A stretch of DNA of 64,000 nt from Autumnicola sp041679265. Lineage in GTDB: Bacteria; Bacteroidota; Bacteroidia; Flavobacteriales; Flavobacteriaceae. The position numbers and the translations under genes are program-made. The number at the start of each line of letters is the position of its first letter. The first letter of the stretch is position 1. The notes beneath the pieces are model-generated. The model was given only the letters and a program-made list of their open reading frames with translations, searched no databases and had not been told where the DNA came from. Shown here piece after piece: positions 17,500 through 27,464 of the stretch. Location of the stretch: the NCBI RefSeq assembly GCF_041679265.1, contig NZ_JBGFSM010000003.1:124001-188000 (forward strand), in the 5' to 3' direction.

Positions 17500-19732
17500 A
17501 TGAAATTAAAATTTTTAGTGGTGCTGCTCCTGGCAGTCACACAATATTTGCATGCTCAAAATCAATTTTCAGGAACTGTAACAGATTCAGAAACAGGGGC
17601 ACCGGTATTTAGTGCAACTATATACTTTCCTCAACTGGAAAAAGGCACTGTAAGCGATCTTGACGGGCATTTTAGCTTTAATAAGCTGCCGGAAGGTACC
17701 TACAGGTTAATGGTATCTTCTATTGGTTATACCTCTTTCTCTCAAAACATCAGCATCCCTTCCGGGGAGATGAATTTGCAACTTTCCCCTTCTGCGATAG
17801 AGATGGAGGAAGTAATTGTTTCTACTCCTTTCCACCAGCTTCAAAGTGAAAATGTTATGAGGGTTGAACGGGAAAGCGTATCCGAATTAAACCGGAAAGG
17901 AGCAGTAACCCTGGCCGATGGAATTACGCAAATGCCAGGAGTGGAAAGCCTTACCACAGGCGTTGGTATTGGCAAACCGGTAATAAGGGGATTAAGCTCT
18001 AACCGGGTGTTGGTCTACACCCAGGGCGTGAGGCTGGAGAACCAACAGTTTGGGGATGAACATGGGCTGGGAATTAGTTCTAAAGGTATTGGCAGCGTTG
18101 AAGTTATAAAAGGGCCTGCTTCCCTTCTCTACGGGAGCGATGCGATTGGCGGGGTATTGTATCTTAACCCTGAATCTTATGCCTCTCCTAGTAAAACACA
18201 AGCAGAAGTTAGCGGCGATTATTTTACCAACACCCTTGGCTATCAGGGCAGTTTGATGGCAAAAACTTCTGGGGATAAACTTAAATTCCTGGTACGGGGG
18301 AGCACTGCCTATCATAGTGATTACCAAACCGGGGATGAAATAAGAGTAACTAACACCCGCTTTAATGAAAAAGACCTCAAAGCTGGTTTTGGATATCAGG
18401 ATTCCAGGTACAAAGCAGACCTGCGCTACAATTATAACCGTTCTAATATTGGTATTCCTGAAGAAATTGGAGTTCAAAATACTGGCAAAGATCTAATGCT
18501 GCCTTATCAGAAAATAGATAATCACGTGGTAAGCCTGGATAACCGGCTTCTTTTATCAAATTCCAGCCTGGACTTAAAAATTGGGTACCAGTTTAACAAC
18601 AGGAAAGAATTTGAAGAGCATCACGGGGAAAATGAACACAACGAAAATCCGGAAGAACATCCCGCTCTGGAAATGCATTTGGAAACGCTGAGTTATAATT
18701 TAAAGTATAACCTCCCAGAAACGGGAAATTTTGAGACCATTATTGGAGTTCAGGGAATGCAACAGACGAATTCAAATTTTGGAGAGGAAATCCTTATTCC
18801 AGATGCGGAGACGGTTGACGCCGGCATTTTTGCGACCAGCCACTATCATCTTGAAAAATGGGACTTCCTGGGAGGGCTTCGCTATGATAAGCGCCACATT
18901 TCCAGTGAAGCTTTTGAAGCACAGGAAGGAATGGTACCCGCAGTTGATGAAAATTACAACAGCATAAACGGTGCTTTCGGGATAAAATATGAACCCATAA
19001 GGCAATTTGCGGCACGTCTTAATCTCGCAAGCGGTTTCCGGGCCCCAAACCTTTCAGAATTAACCTCTAATGGTTCTCATAATGGTGCTAATCGCTATGA
19101 AGTTGGAGATCCCAATTTAACCCATGAACAAAACTTCCAGGCAGACCTATCCCTGGAATGGAGAAACCGGCATTTTGAAGCCTTTGCAAATGCCTTTCAT
19201 AATACAGTGGCCGATTATATTTTCATAAGTCCTTCCGGAGAGGTGATTAATAATGAACAGGTGTTTTATTACACCCAGCACAATGCAAGGCCTTTACGGA
19301 GGCGAAATAGGTTTTCACCTCCACCCCCACCCTTTGGACTGGCTGCATTTTGAAAGTAGTTTTGAAACCGTTACAGGAAAGCTTTCTACAGATGAATATT
19401 TACCCCTTATCCCGGCAAATTCTTTCACTAATACGCTCAGAGTAGAACTGGAAGATGATCAAATCCTGGATAGTAAATATGCTTTTATAAGGCTGAAAAG
19501 CGTGATGGATAAAACAAATGTAAGTTATTTTGAAACAGAAACCGAAGGATACAATCTTCTTGGAGCGGGTTTAGGCGGAAGACTGGCTTTGGGGAAAAAT
19601 ACTGTTGAAGTTAACTTAAGCGGAAATAACCTTCTAAACAAAAACTATATTTCGCACCTTTCAAGGTTAAAAACAGATGGAATTGCCAATATTGGTCGTA
19701 ATATTGTCCTGTCTTTAATCTGGAATATTTAA
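17500..19732 (+). pseudogene. ZnuD-like TonB-dependent receptor, disrupted by a single-base frameshift
   Basis: The N-terminus has a signal peptide and a carboxypeptidase-like domain (about 20-100), followed by a plug (about 115-230) with GVGIGKPVIRGLSSNRVLVY and then a beta barrel. A His/Glu-rich loop at about 373-390 (EHHGENEHNENPEEH) resembles the zinc-binding loop of ZnuD. At 19291-19292 an extra C shifts the frame: before it the text reads YTQHNA, and after it YGGEIGFHLHPHPLDWL continues in the next frame to the normal end SLIWNI. Without that base the product would be about 743 residues. The first frame stops at 19353. It may be a sequencing error or a recent loss. Confidence 0.85.
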
Positions 19733-19738
19733 GAATAT

Positions 19739-19773
19739 AAAAAGCTGCCTGAAGACATTGCAGGCAGCTTTTC
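19739..19773 (+). terminator. bidirectional terminator after the TonB receptor
   Basis: AAAAGCTGCCTG pairs with CAGGCAGCTTTT around an eight-base loop, with A and T runs on both sides. It serves the receptor gene and the convergent small membrane protein gene. Confidence 0.85.
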
Positions 19774-19802
19774 AAACTAACTAATTAAATTAACCTTTAA
19801 TT

Positions 19803-20108
19803 TTAATAACTTTCCACTTCAATAATTCTGGGTTGTGAAGCCTTGCTTTGCTTCCATATATAGGTATAAATATACATCAGGGTGAAAGTAGGTATAACAT
19901 CTGTTCCCGGCAATATCTCTTCCAGGAATACCAGGATTGAAGCTATTTTACCTTTTTTCCCGGGATACATCTGGCTCATTTTACCAGCGGCATAAGGAGC
20001 CCAAAGAAAATCCAGGAATGGCCCGATTAAAGGAATAGCCACGCTAAGCATGCCCAGGCCATCATACATAAGGCTTTTTAATAAAATTTTCTTCTTGGGA
20101 ATTTTCAT
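19803..20108 (-). CDS. small membrane protein of unknown function
   Basis: I take the ATG at 20108 (101 residues, MKIPKKKILLKSLMYDGLG), since a frame reaching 20132 adds only a basic extension. There are two hydrophobic segments (about 18-40 and 60-85) separated by a basic loop containing GKMSQMYPGKKGK. It resembles conserved hypothetical proteins of Flavobacteria; I do not recognise a domain. Confidence 0.6.
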   Translation of the reverse strand: MKIPKKKILLKSLMYDGLGMLSVAIPLIGPFLDFLWAPYAAGKMSQMYPGKKGKIASILVFLEEILPGTDVIPTFTLMYIYTYIWKQSKASQPRIIEVESY

Positions 20109-20216
20109 TTCCTTTTTTCTTAGTTTAAGCAAATAAAGTGCCAGATTTCTCTATAGGGAAAATCATCATGTTATTCCTATTCGCGTGGGAAAGCTTTCCG
20201 TTTGATCTATAATTTC

Positions 20217-20768
20217 TTATGAAGGATTTTTAAGTTTTTCAGAAAACAGCTTTTTCAGTTTGGTGATTTTTGGATCTATAATAAACTGGCAATATGGCTG
20301 TTGCCGGTGCTGATTATAAAAATCCTGATGTTCCACTTCCGCAGTATAAAATGGAGAAGCTTTAGTAACTTCGGTAACAATAGGATCTTTAAATACACCC
20401 TCCTGTTCCAGCGTACTAATAACCTTTTCAGCGGTTTCTCTCTGTTCTTCTGAAGTATAAAAGACAGCGCTTCTGTACTGGGTTCCCACATCGTTTTGCT
20501 GCCTGTTCAAGGTAGTGGGATCATGAGTGCCAAAAAAGACCAGCAGCAATTCTTCATAGCTGATTTGTTGAGGATCAAATTTTATTTCTATAGATTCCGC
20601 ATGGCCTGTTCTTCCGGTGATAATTTCCCGGTAAGCCGGATTTTTAATTGTTCCGCCAGTAAAACCGGAGATCACTTTTTCTACGCCTTCCAATCGTTGG
20701 AATACGGCTTCTGTACACCAAAAACATCCTCCAGCCAGGATTGCGGTTTCTAACTTTTTCTCTTCCAT
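20217..20768 (-). CDS. msrA: peptide-methionine (S)-S-oxide reductase
   Basis: A 183-residue enzyme that reduces Met-S-sulfoxide in proteins. The catalytic motif GCFWCTEAVF holds Cys15, and the family string FTGGTIKNPAYREI follows, then EVEHQDFYNQH near the end. No MsrB domain is fused. Full length. It lies alone, transcribed away from the ABC ATPase gene at 20992. Confidence 0.97.
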   Translation of the reverse strand: MEEKKLETAILAGGCFWCTEAVFQRLEGVEKVISGFTGGTIKNPAYREIITGRTGHAESIEIKFDPQQISYEELLLVFFGTHDPTTLNRQQNDVGTQYRSAVFYTSEEQRETAEKVISTLEQEGVFKDPIVTEVTKASPFYTAEVEHQDFYNQHRQQPYCQFIIDPKITKLKKLFSEKLKNPS

Positions 20769-20991
20769 AGGTATAAATTCAATTTATTCATTTCAAAACT
20801 AACCGAATATTATTAAGCTTTGAGGGTTTAATGATTAATAAAATCAATGTGGTCATTGAAAATAAAATCCGGGTAAACAGCAGGACGGTTTCTCATCCTT
20901 TAGTTTTAATATAATTCGGGTTGCAACTTTAAGTAGTTAATATTGCCGGTTCCTTACAATTTGGGTATTTTTCGGGCCACAAACATATTTA

Positions 20992-21651
20992 ATGATTTCA
21001 GCTGAAAATATTCATAAGTACTACGGGGAGCTTCATGTGCTAAAAGGAGTTAACCTTCATATTCAAAAAGGAGAAATAGTTTCTATAGTGGGAGCTTCCG
21101 GCGCAGGGAAAACCACGCTACTTCAAATTCTTGGAACTCTGGACCGTCCTGAAAAAGATAAAGGTTCAGAATTAACCATTAATGAGACCAGGATTGAGCA
21201 ATTATCTTCCAGGGAACTGTCACGTTTCCGCAATCAGCATATAGGATTTATTTTTCAGTTTCACCAGCTTTTACCGGAGTTTACTGCCCTGGAGAATATT
21301 TGCATTCCCGCCTATATCCAAAATAAAACGAAGGCCGAAGCAGAAACCCGTGCCCATGAATTGCTGGCTTTTTTAGGACTTGCACACAGGGCCGCTCACA
21401 AACCGGGGGAACTCAGTGGTGGGGAGCAGCAAAGAATTGCCGTAGCCAGATCCTTAATTAATAATCCCGCCGTTATTTTTGCAGATGAACCTTCAGGAAA
21501 TCTTGATAGCGAATCGGCTGAAAATTTGCACAAATTGTTCTTCCGGCTTAGGGATGAATTTAACCAGACCTTTGTAATTGTAACCCATAATGAAGAACTT
21601 GCAAATATGGCCGACCGTAAACTCACTATGGTAGACGGTGAAATTGTTTAA
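20992..21651 (+). CDS. LolD-like ABC transporter ATP-binding protein
   Basis: A 219-residue ATPase with Walker A GASGAGKTT (34-42), a Q-loop, signature LSGGEQQRIAVARSL, Walker B VIFADEPSGNLD and an H-loop (VIVTHN). This is the MacB/LolD subfamily, which drives FtsX-type permeases. No permease gene adjoins; the two permeases at 10-15 kb could be partners, but LolD acting in lipoprotein release is equally likely. It is followed 20 bases later by the TIGR02757 gene. Confidence 0.92.
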   Translation: MISAENIHKYYGELHVLKGVNLHIQKGEIVSIVGASGAGKTTLLQILGTLDRPEKDKGSELTINETRIEQLSSRELSRFRNQHIGFIFQFHQLLPEFTALENICIPAYIQNKTKAEAETRAHELLAFLGLAHRAAHKPGELSGGEQQRIAVARSLINNPAVIFADEPSGNLDSESAENLHKLFFRLRDEFNQTFVIVTHNEELANMADRKLTMVDGEIV

Positions 21652-21671
21652 TTGAATAAGAAACATTTTTT

Positions 21672-22433
21672 TTGAAAAAGAGCGAAGTAAAATCTTTCCT
21701 GGACTTTAAAGCAGCACAGTACAACTCCCCACAATTTATTGAAACAGATCCCGTAATGATTCCCCATCAATTCAGCAAAAAGGAAGATATAGAGATTGCC
21801 GGATTTTTAACTGCTACAATAGCCTGGGGAAACCGCAAAAGCATCCTTAATAATGCTGATAAACTCATGGAGCTTCTGGACAGGAATCCGCATGAATTTA
21901 TTCTGAATCATTCACGGGAAGAACTGGAAAAACTATCCACATTTGTACATCGTACCTTTAACGGCCACGATGCCAGGTATTTTATTAAGGCCCTTCAGAA
22001 TATTTATTTAAATCATGGCGGCCTGGAAGCTGTCTTTACCAGATATGCTGAAAAAGAAAGCCTGCAGCCGGCGATACATCAATTCAAAAAAATATTTTTT
22101 GAGCTGCCTCATCTTTCCCGTACAGAGAAGCATGTAAGTGATCCTTTTAAGAATTCTGCAGCAAAACGAATAAATATGTTTTTAAGATGGATGGTTCGGG
22201 ATAACGGCAGTGTAGACTTTGGATTATGGAAGGATATTGCTCCTGCACAACTCTCCTGCCCTCTGGATATCCACTCCGGCAAAGTGGCCAGAAAATTAAA
22301 ACTGCTCAAACGAAAAGCAAACGATGCAAGGGCACTTCAAGAGCTGGATGCAGCATTAAGATCTTTGGATCCTGTTGATCCTGTGAAGTATGATTTTGCC
22401 CTTTTTGGATTGGGAGTGTTTGAAAATTATTAA
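21672..22433 (+). CDS. TIGR02757 (DUF2400) family protein
   Basis: A 253-residue protein starting with TTG at 21672. The family markers are ETDPVMIPHQFSKKEDIEI, FLTATIAWGNRKSIL and MFLRWMVRDNGSVDFGLW, followed by LDIHSGKVARKL. It is distantly related to helix-hairpin-helix DNA glycosylases, but no activity is established. Full length, in the same direction as the ATPase gene. Confidence 0.9.
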   Translation: MKKSEVKSFLDFKAAQYNSPQFIETDPVMIPHQFSKKEDIEIAGFLTATIAWGNRKSILNNADKLMELLDRNPHEFILNHSREELEKLSTFVHRTFNGHDARYFIKALQNIYLNHGGLEAVFTRYAEKESLQPAIHQFKKIFFELPHLSRTEKHVSDPFKNSAAKRINMFLRWMVRDNGSVDFGLWKDIAPAQLSCPLDIHSGKVARKLKLLKRKANDARALQELDAALRSLDPVDPVKYDFALFGLGVFENY

Positions 22434-22706
22434 AATTACCACAAAAATTGAAGCGGAAATAGCACAAAATTTCCTGCTAAAAGCTTTTTTAATGCACAAA
22501 AAGCCGTTGAAATTGTAACTATCGCAAAAAAGTGTTAAATTAATATCAAATTTCTTATGAGTTTTAGTTAAACTGAAAATTGACTGCGAAAAAGAAAGTA
22601 TTTTTACAATTAAAGAATGATTTGAAATTTTAAATTATGGCTTAAATTTTCACAATAAAATTGGCTATTATTTAAAAAATATTCAAATAAACCGTATTCA
22701 AATAGC

Positions 22707-23909
22707 ATGAATTTTGAAGTTTATCCAACTAACGAGAAGTTGCGTCTCGCTGCTCTATCTGAGTATGATATTATCCATACACAGGCAGATAAGGATTATG
22801 ATGAACTTACTTATCTCGCAGCAGAAATCTGCGAAGTTTCGATTGCTCAAATATGTATTATAGACCGCCATAAAATCTGGTTTAAGTCAATATATGGCAG
22901 CGATCTGGAAGAGATTCCCAGAGAAAATTCGCTTTGCCAGTTAACCATACTTCAACAAAAAGAACAATTTATAACCTCTAAAGAGGACGCTGCAGCACAA
23001 TTTGAAGAGGCACAAAGCCATTATGGAAAAGATCTTCAATTTTATGCAGGCATTCCATTGGTTAACAAGAGGGGCCATGCCATTGCCGTTTTTAGTATCC
23101 TGGATACCGTACCAAGGCAATTAACTCCATTTCAGCTAAGGGCGTTGCATGCGTTGGCTAATCAAACCATGAACCTGCTGGAGTTTCGAAAGCAAAACAA
23201 CCGGCTTTATGCTGTCCAGAGAAAATTGAAATCTAAATATCAGGAACTGGAAAGGTTTACCAGTGTGGTCTCCCACGACATCAAATCACCGCTGGCGAAT
23301 ATTATATCGCTTGCAGAACTTTTAAAAGATGAAAATGTGGGGAAATTTGATGAAGATACCGAAAAATACCTGCAATTTCTGGTGGAATCTTCTTATTCTC
23401 TTAGAAATTACGTAGACGGGATTTTAAGTTACTACCGAAGCGATCATATAATAACCCGGGACCTCGAGGATGTAAGCCTGGAAGATTTACTTAAAAAAGT
23501 AGCAGATTTATACCAGGTTTCCGATGACGTGGAAATAACCTATCCTGAAAATGTCCTGCTCCATGGTGTAAATAAGGCGGCATTAACCCAGGTTTTTATG
23601 AACCTTATTAGTAACGCTTTAAAATACAACGAGAAGGAAGAACGCAAAGTAGCAATAGGTTTCAGAAAAACAGAGGTATATTATTGTTTTACCATTACAG
23701 ATAATGGAAACGGAATTTCAGAGGAAAACCTTCATAAAATTTTTGATCTTTTTACTACTCTTGAAGTGAATGACCGGGAAGGTAATCCTGGCAGCGGTAT
23801 AGGCCTTGCCACCGTAAAAAAACTGGTAGAAAATATGCATGGGGAAATAAATGTGACTTCCCAGCCAGGAAAAGGCAGCACCTTTGAATTTAAGATAAAA
23901 CGGCTCTAG
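22707..23909 (+). CDS. GAF-domain sensor histidine kinase
   Basis: A 400-residue cytoplasmic kinase. The GAF domain spans about 20-155 (IAQICIIDRHKIWFKS, YAGIPLV), followed by a coiled linker (160-180). The HisKA segment SVVSHDIKSPLAN has the phosphorylated His190, and the ATPase domain shows NLISNALKYN, DNGNGISEENL and GSGIGLATVKKLVE. No transmembrane segment and no receiver domain. The partner regulator is not in the neighbourhood. Confidence 0.93.
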   Translation: MNFEVYPTNEKLRLAALSEYDIIHTQADKDYDELTYLAAEICEVSIAQICIIDRHKIWFKSIYGSDLEEIPRENSLCQLTILQQKEQFITSKEDAAAQFEEAQSHYGKDLQFYAGIPLVNKRGHAIAVFSILDTVPRQLTPFQLRALHALANQTMNLLEFRKQNNRLYAVQRKLKSKYQELERFTSVVSHDIKSPLANIISLAELLKDENVGKFDEDTEKYLQFLVESSYSLRNYVDGILSYYRSDHIITRDLEDVSLEDLLKKVADLYQVSDDVEITYPENVLLHGVNKAALTQVFMNLISNALKYNEKEERKVAIGFRKTEVYYCFTITDNGNGISEENLHKIFDLFTTLEVNDREGNPGSGIGLATVKKLVENMHGEINVTSQPGKGSTFEFKIKRL

Positions 23910-23956
23910 AGGAAATAGTTTTCATTTCCTATATTTGACAAACTTTCACGCCGAGA

Positions 23957-25882
23957 ATGTATTTTAAGTATCCGGAACTTCTGTATGCCCTCTTCTTATT
24001 GATCATCCCTTTTATTGTTCACCTTTTTCAGCTTAGGCGTTTTCAAAAAGAGGAATTTACTAACGTGGAATTCCTGAAGAAAATAAGCAGGCAAACACGT
24101 AAAAGTTCAAAGCTCAAAAAGTGGTTAATCCTGTTACTTCGTTTACTTGCGCTTGGTTGTATTATTTTGGCCTTTGCTCAACCCTACCTTCCTGCTTCCA
24201 AAAAAGCAAACCAGTCGAGAAGTAATTTGATTTATCTGGACAATTCCTTTAGCATGCAATATCCCGGGGCTAATGGTGAGCTGCTGCAGGCAGCAGTGCA
24301 AAGTTTGATGAAAAACCTACCTCAGGAAGGGCCGGTTCATCTAATATCCAATAATAAAGAGTATTATAATATAACCCCTTCAAACCTTCAAAACACCTTA
24401 CAGGAAATAGATTATAGCGCCACTCCTGTAAATTTTAAAAATCTAAAGCTAAGGGCTTCCCGTTTTTTTAAAGAGTATCCTGCAGCTAATCAGAATTTTA
24501 TTCTCATTTCAGATTTTCAGCAAAATCTGGAAATCCCGAATGATTTGGCAGAAGATGAAACCATTAGGCTTATTTCACTCCAGCCGGAAAATGTACAAAA
24601 TATAAGTTTAGACAGTGCGTATATTTTGGAACGTACCTCAGATAAATTAGCACTGAAAGTCCTCCTTTCTGCTACCGGTAACATTAATGATCAAATTGCA
24701 GTTTCGGTTTTAGACGGTAAAACATTACTGGGAAAATCGGCTGTTAATTTTGTCGAAAAAGATACTGCCAGCATAACTTTCAGCCTTTTGGGAAACGTTA
24801 TTACCAACGGGAAGATAGCTGTTGAAGATAATGGCCTGCAATATGATAACAGCCTTTTTTTTAGTATCTCCTCTTCCCCTCCCATTCAAACACTTCTGCT
24901 ATCTGAAAATGAAGATTCATTTTTAAACAGAATCTATACCGCGCCGGAATTTGAATTGAACCATTTTTCCATTTCCGGTATAGATTATAATTCTCTGTCC
25001 CGTGCGCAGCTTATTATTCTTGAAGAACCGGAAGAAATACCTGTTTCCCTTTCCGAAATACTGAGAAAAAAGATGGAAGAAGGTGCTATAGTAATTCTAA
25101 TCCCTTCTATGAATGCCGATTTGAAATCTTACAATACCTTTTTGGCAGCTAACAATGCACCGCGGCTAACAACCCAGGTACAGCAGGAAAGGCTTATTAC
25201 CGGCATTCAGTTTTCGCACCCGGTGTACCAATCGGTCTTTGAAGAAGAGGTTGTTAATTTTCAATATCCCAATGTTGCTTCCTACTACGGGCTTGGCTAC
25301 AACGGGAACGCTGCTTTGCTGTACCAAAATAAAGATGCATTTCTTACCCAGCAAGATCATCTTTTTCTTTTTAGCGCGGCATTAAATACAGAAAATTCCA
25401 ACTTCAGGAATTCCCCTTTAGTGGTTCCTACTTTCTATAGTATTGGCAAATCTGCACTTCAGCAATCAAAATTATATTATCAGTTAAATAAAAGAAATAT
25501 CATTGATATTCCTTTTTCTTCAGCTAAAGATGAAGTTTTAACACTTACTTCTGAAGAAGGAAATTTTATTCCGCAGCAACAGTCCTATTCAGAAAAAGTA
25601 CAGGTTACTACTGAAGATCTACCGGAAACCGCCGGGAACTATAACCTTAAATATAGGAAGGAAGTGATTGGGCAGTTAAGCTATAACTATGGCCGAAGTG
25701 AAAGCGAATTGCAGTATACAAACCTGGAGAACCTGAAAAACGCTGAAGTAATAAAGAACATTCCCGCCTATTTCCAAAATGAAAATGCCCTTAATGAAAT
25801 AAACGCCCTTTGGAAAAGCTTTATTATTTTTGCACTGGTATTTTTACTGTTGGAAATGCTCCTTTTAAAATTTTATAAATGA
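23957..25882 (+). CDS. BatA-type membrane protein with von Willebrand A-like domain
   Basis: A 641-residue protein. The N-terminal BatA signature (YPELLYALFLLIIPFIVHLF, then LRRFQKEEFTNVEFLKK) includes the first membrane helix; a second lies at about 55-78. A VWA-like domain follows with the metal site DNSFSM near residue 95, then a long periplasmic region, and a last helix at about 620-638. Such proteins occur throughout Bacteroidota; their partner systems are often MoxR ATPases, absent here. Its stop overlaps the next start by four bases. Confidence 0.88.
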   Translation: MYFKYPELLYALFLLIIPFIVHLFQLRRFQKEEFTNVEFLKKISRQTRKSSKLKKWLILLLRLLALGCIILAFAQPYLPASKKANQSRSNLIYLDNSFSMQYPGANGELLQAAVQSLMKNLPQEGPVHLISNNKEYYNITPSNLQNTLQEIDYSATPVNFKNLKLRASRFFKEYPAANQNFILISDFQQNLEIPNDLAEDETIRLISLQPENVQNISLDSAYILERTSDKLALKVLLSATGNINDQIAVSVLDGKTLLGKSAVNFVEKDTASITFSLLGNVITNGKIAVEDNGLQYDNSLFFSISSSPPIQTLLLSENEDSFLNRIYTAPEFELNHFSISGIDYNSLSRAQLIILEEPEEIPVSLSEILRKKMEEGAIVILIPSMNADLKSYNTFLAANNAPRLTTQVQQERLITGIQFSHPVYQSVFEEEVVNFQYPNVASYYGLGYNGNAALLYQNKDAFLTQQDHLFLFSAALNTENSNFRNSPLVVPTFYSIGKSALQQSKLYYQLNKRNIIDIPFSSAKDEVLTLTSEEGNFIPQQQSYSEKVQVTTEDLPETAGNYNLKYRKEVIGQLSYNYGRSESELQYTNLENLKNAEVIKNIPAYFQNENALNEINALWKSFIIFALVFLLLEMLLLKFYK

Positions 25883-27129
25883 AGCTACTCGTTAAATCGG
25901 CTCATATTATTGATCCGCAATCAGAATTTCACAATAAACAAGTAGATATTTTAATTGAAGATGGTATTCTTAAAAAAATTGGCCCATCCCTAAAAGTTAA
26001 AGCAGAAAAAGAAATTAAAAAGGAGCGCCTTCATGTTTCCAGGGGCTGGTTTGACAGCAGTGTGAGCTTTGGGGAACCCGGATTTGAAGAGCGGGAAACC
26101 CTGCAAAACGGGCTGGATACAGCAGCCAAATGCGGATTTACGGATATTTGCCTGAATCCTGACAGCCTTCCGGTTACCGATAGCCGCAGCGCGGTAGGTT
26201 CTTTAATAGCTGCAGCCCAGGGCCAGCCAGTAAACCTTAAGCCTACCGGAGCTTTGACCGTAAAAAGTGAAGGGGTGGACCTCGCGGAGTTATTTGATAT
26301 GCAAAACGCCGGGGCCGCCTCTTTTGGAGATTATAAAAAGGCGGTTAAAAATCCAAATCTTCTAAAGATTGCGTTGCAGTATGCCCAAAATTTTGGAGGG
26401 CTTATCCAATCTTTTCCACAGGAAGATAAAATTGCCGGCAAGGGCCAGGTAAATGAGCATTATTACAGTACTTCTTTAGGTCTAAAGGGAATTCCAAACC
26501 TAGCTGAAGAATTGCAGATTACCAGGGATCTCTATATCCTGGAATATACAGGAGGAAAGCTGCATATTCCCACTATTTCTACTAAAAAAGCGGTGCAGCT
26601 CATTAAAGAAGCAAAAAAGAAAGGCCTTGATGTTACCTGCAGTGTGGCAATTCATAACCTGTTTTTTACAGATGAACGCCTGCAGGAATTCGACACCAAT
26701 GCAAAGGTACTGCCACCTTTAAGAATTGATGAGGACCTAAAAGCACTGCGCAAAGGTTTAAAAGATGGGGTAATAGATATGGTGACCAGTGATCACCGCC
26801 CCATGGATATTGAACATAAAAAAGTGGAATTCGAAAATGCCAGTTATGGCACAATAGGCCTGGAATCTGCCTTTGGTGCATTAGCCGGAATATTTTCTAC
26901 AGAAGATACCGTTAAGTTTCTAACTTCGGGGAAAGACAGGTTTAAAATCAAAAATCCTGCTATTATGGAGGGTGAAGAAGCCAAAATAAGCCTTTTTATC
27001 CCAGGTGAAAAATACACTTTTTCATCTAAAGATATTTTATCCACTTCTCATAACAGCATTTTCCTTGACCATTCACTAAGCGGAAAAACTTTGGGAATAA
27101 TTGCCGGTAATAATCTTAATATTAAATAG
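25879..27129 (+). CDS. dihydroorotase homologue lacking the metal-binding histidines
   Basis: A 416-residue amidohydrolase-fold protein of the PyrC multifunctional-complex type (GWFDSSVSFGEPGFEERETL, NAGAASFGDY, TSDHRPMDIEHKK). The canonical DxHxHxREPG becomes D59-S-S-V-S-F-G-E-P-G: both metal histidines and the Arg are gone. Other catalytic positions (SDH near 304-306) remain. It is probably not a functional dihydroorotase, and may be a structural partner like the inactive PyrC' of some bacteria. The form is common in flavobacteria. It overlaps the BatA-type gene by ATGA. Confidence 0.88.
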   Translation: MKLLVKSAHIIDPQSEFHNKQVDILIEDGILKKIGPSLKVKAEKEIKKERLHVSRGWFDSSVSFGEPGFEERETLQNGLDTAAKCGFTDICLNPDSLPVTDSRSAVGSLIAAAQGQPVNLKPTGALTVKSEGVDLAELFDMQNAGAASFGDYKKAVKNPNLLKIALQYAQNFGGLIQSFPQEDKIAGKGQVNEHYYSTSLGLKGIPNLAEELQITRDLYILEYTGGKLHIPTISTKKAVQLIKEAKKKGLDVTCSVAIHNLFFTDERLQEFDTNAKVLPPLRIDEDLKALRKGLKDGVIDMVTSDHRPMDIEHKKVEFENASYGTIGLESAFGALAGIFSTEDTVKFLTSGKDRFKIKNPAIMEGEEAKISLFIPGEKYTFSSKDILSTSHNSIFLDHSLSGKTLGIIAGNNLNIK

Positions 27130-27149
27130 CTTCCAAAAAGTTCTTAGAA

Positions 27150-27464
27150 ATGAAAGAAGGGAAAACTGCCGCAATAATTGCTTATATCACCATTGTAGGA
27201 ACTATTATTGCCTACTTTATGAACCTGGACGAAAAGCATAAAACGGCCAGTTTTCATATAAGGCAGGCCCTTGGAATCCATATCCTTTTTTATCTCATGG
27301 GAATTCTTGCATCAATGTTTACCGGATATATGATTCCAACAGCTTTTTACATCTTTGTGCTGGTATTATGGATTTTTGGACTGGTAACAGCTATACAGGG
27401 AGAGCAAAAGGAAATTCCTCTTTTAGGCAGTTTTTTTCAAAAAATTTTCAAAAGTATTACTTAA
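27150..27464 (+). CDS. small four-helix membrane protein (DUF4870-like)
   Basis: A 104-residue protein with hydrophobic segments at about 8-24, 44-60 and 66-84, and the string HIRQALGIHILFY that resembles DUF4870/Tic20-like proteins. It lies 20 bases after the dihydroorotase homologue and directly abuts the hydrolase gene (stop at 27464, start at 27465), so the three are co-transcribed. Function unknown. Confidence 0.7.
   Translation: MKEGKTAAIIAYITIVGTIIAYFMNLDEKHKTASFHIRQALGIHILFYLMGILASMFTGYMIPTAFYIFVLVLWIFGLVTAIQGEQKEIPLLGSFFQKIFKSIT

Noticed and set aside
17992..18477. 161-codon minus-strand frame inside the TonB receptor gene
   Set aside because: Antisense to a conserved plug and barrel region; no start signal and no recognisable domain.
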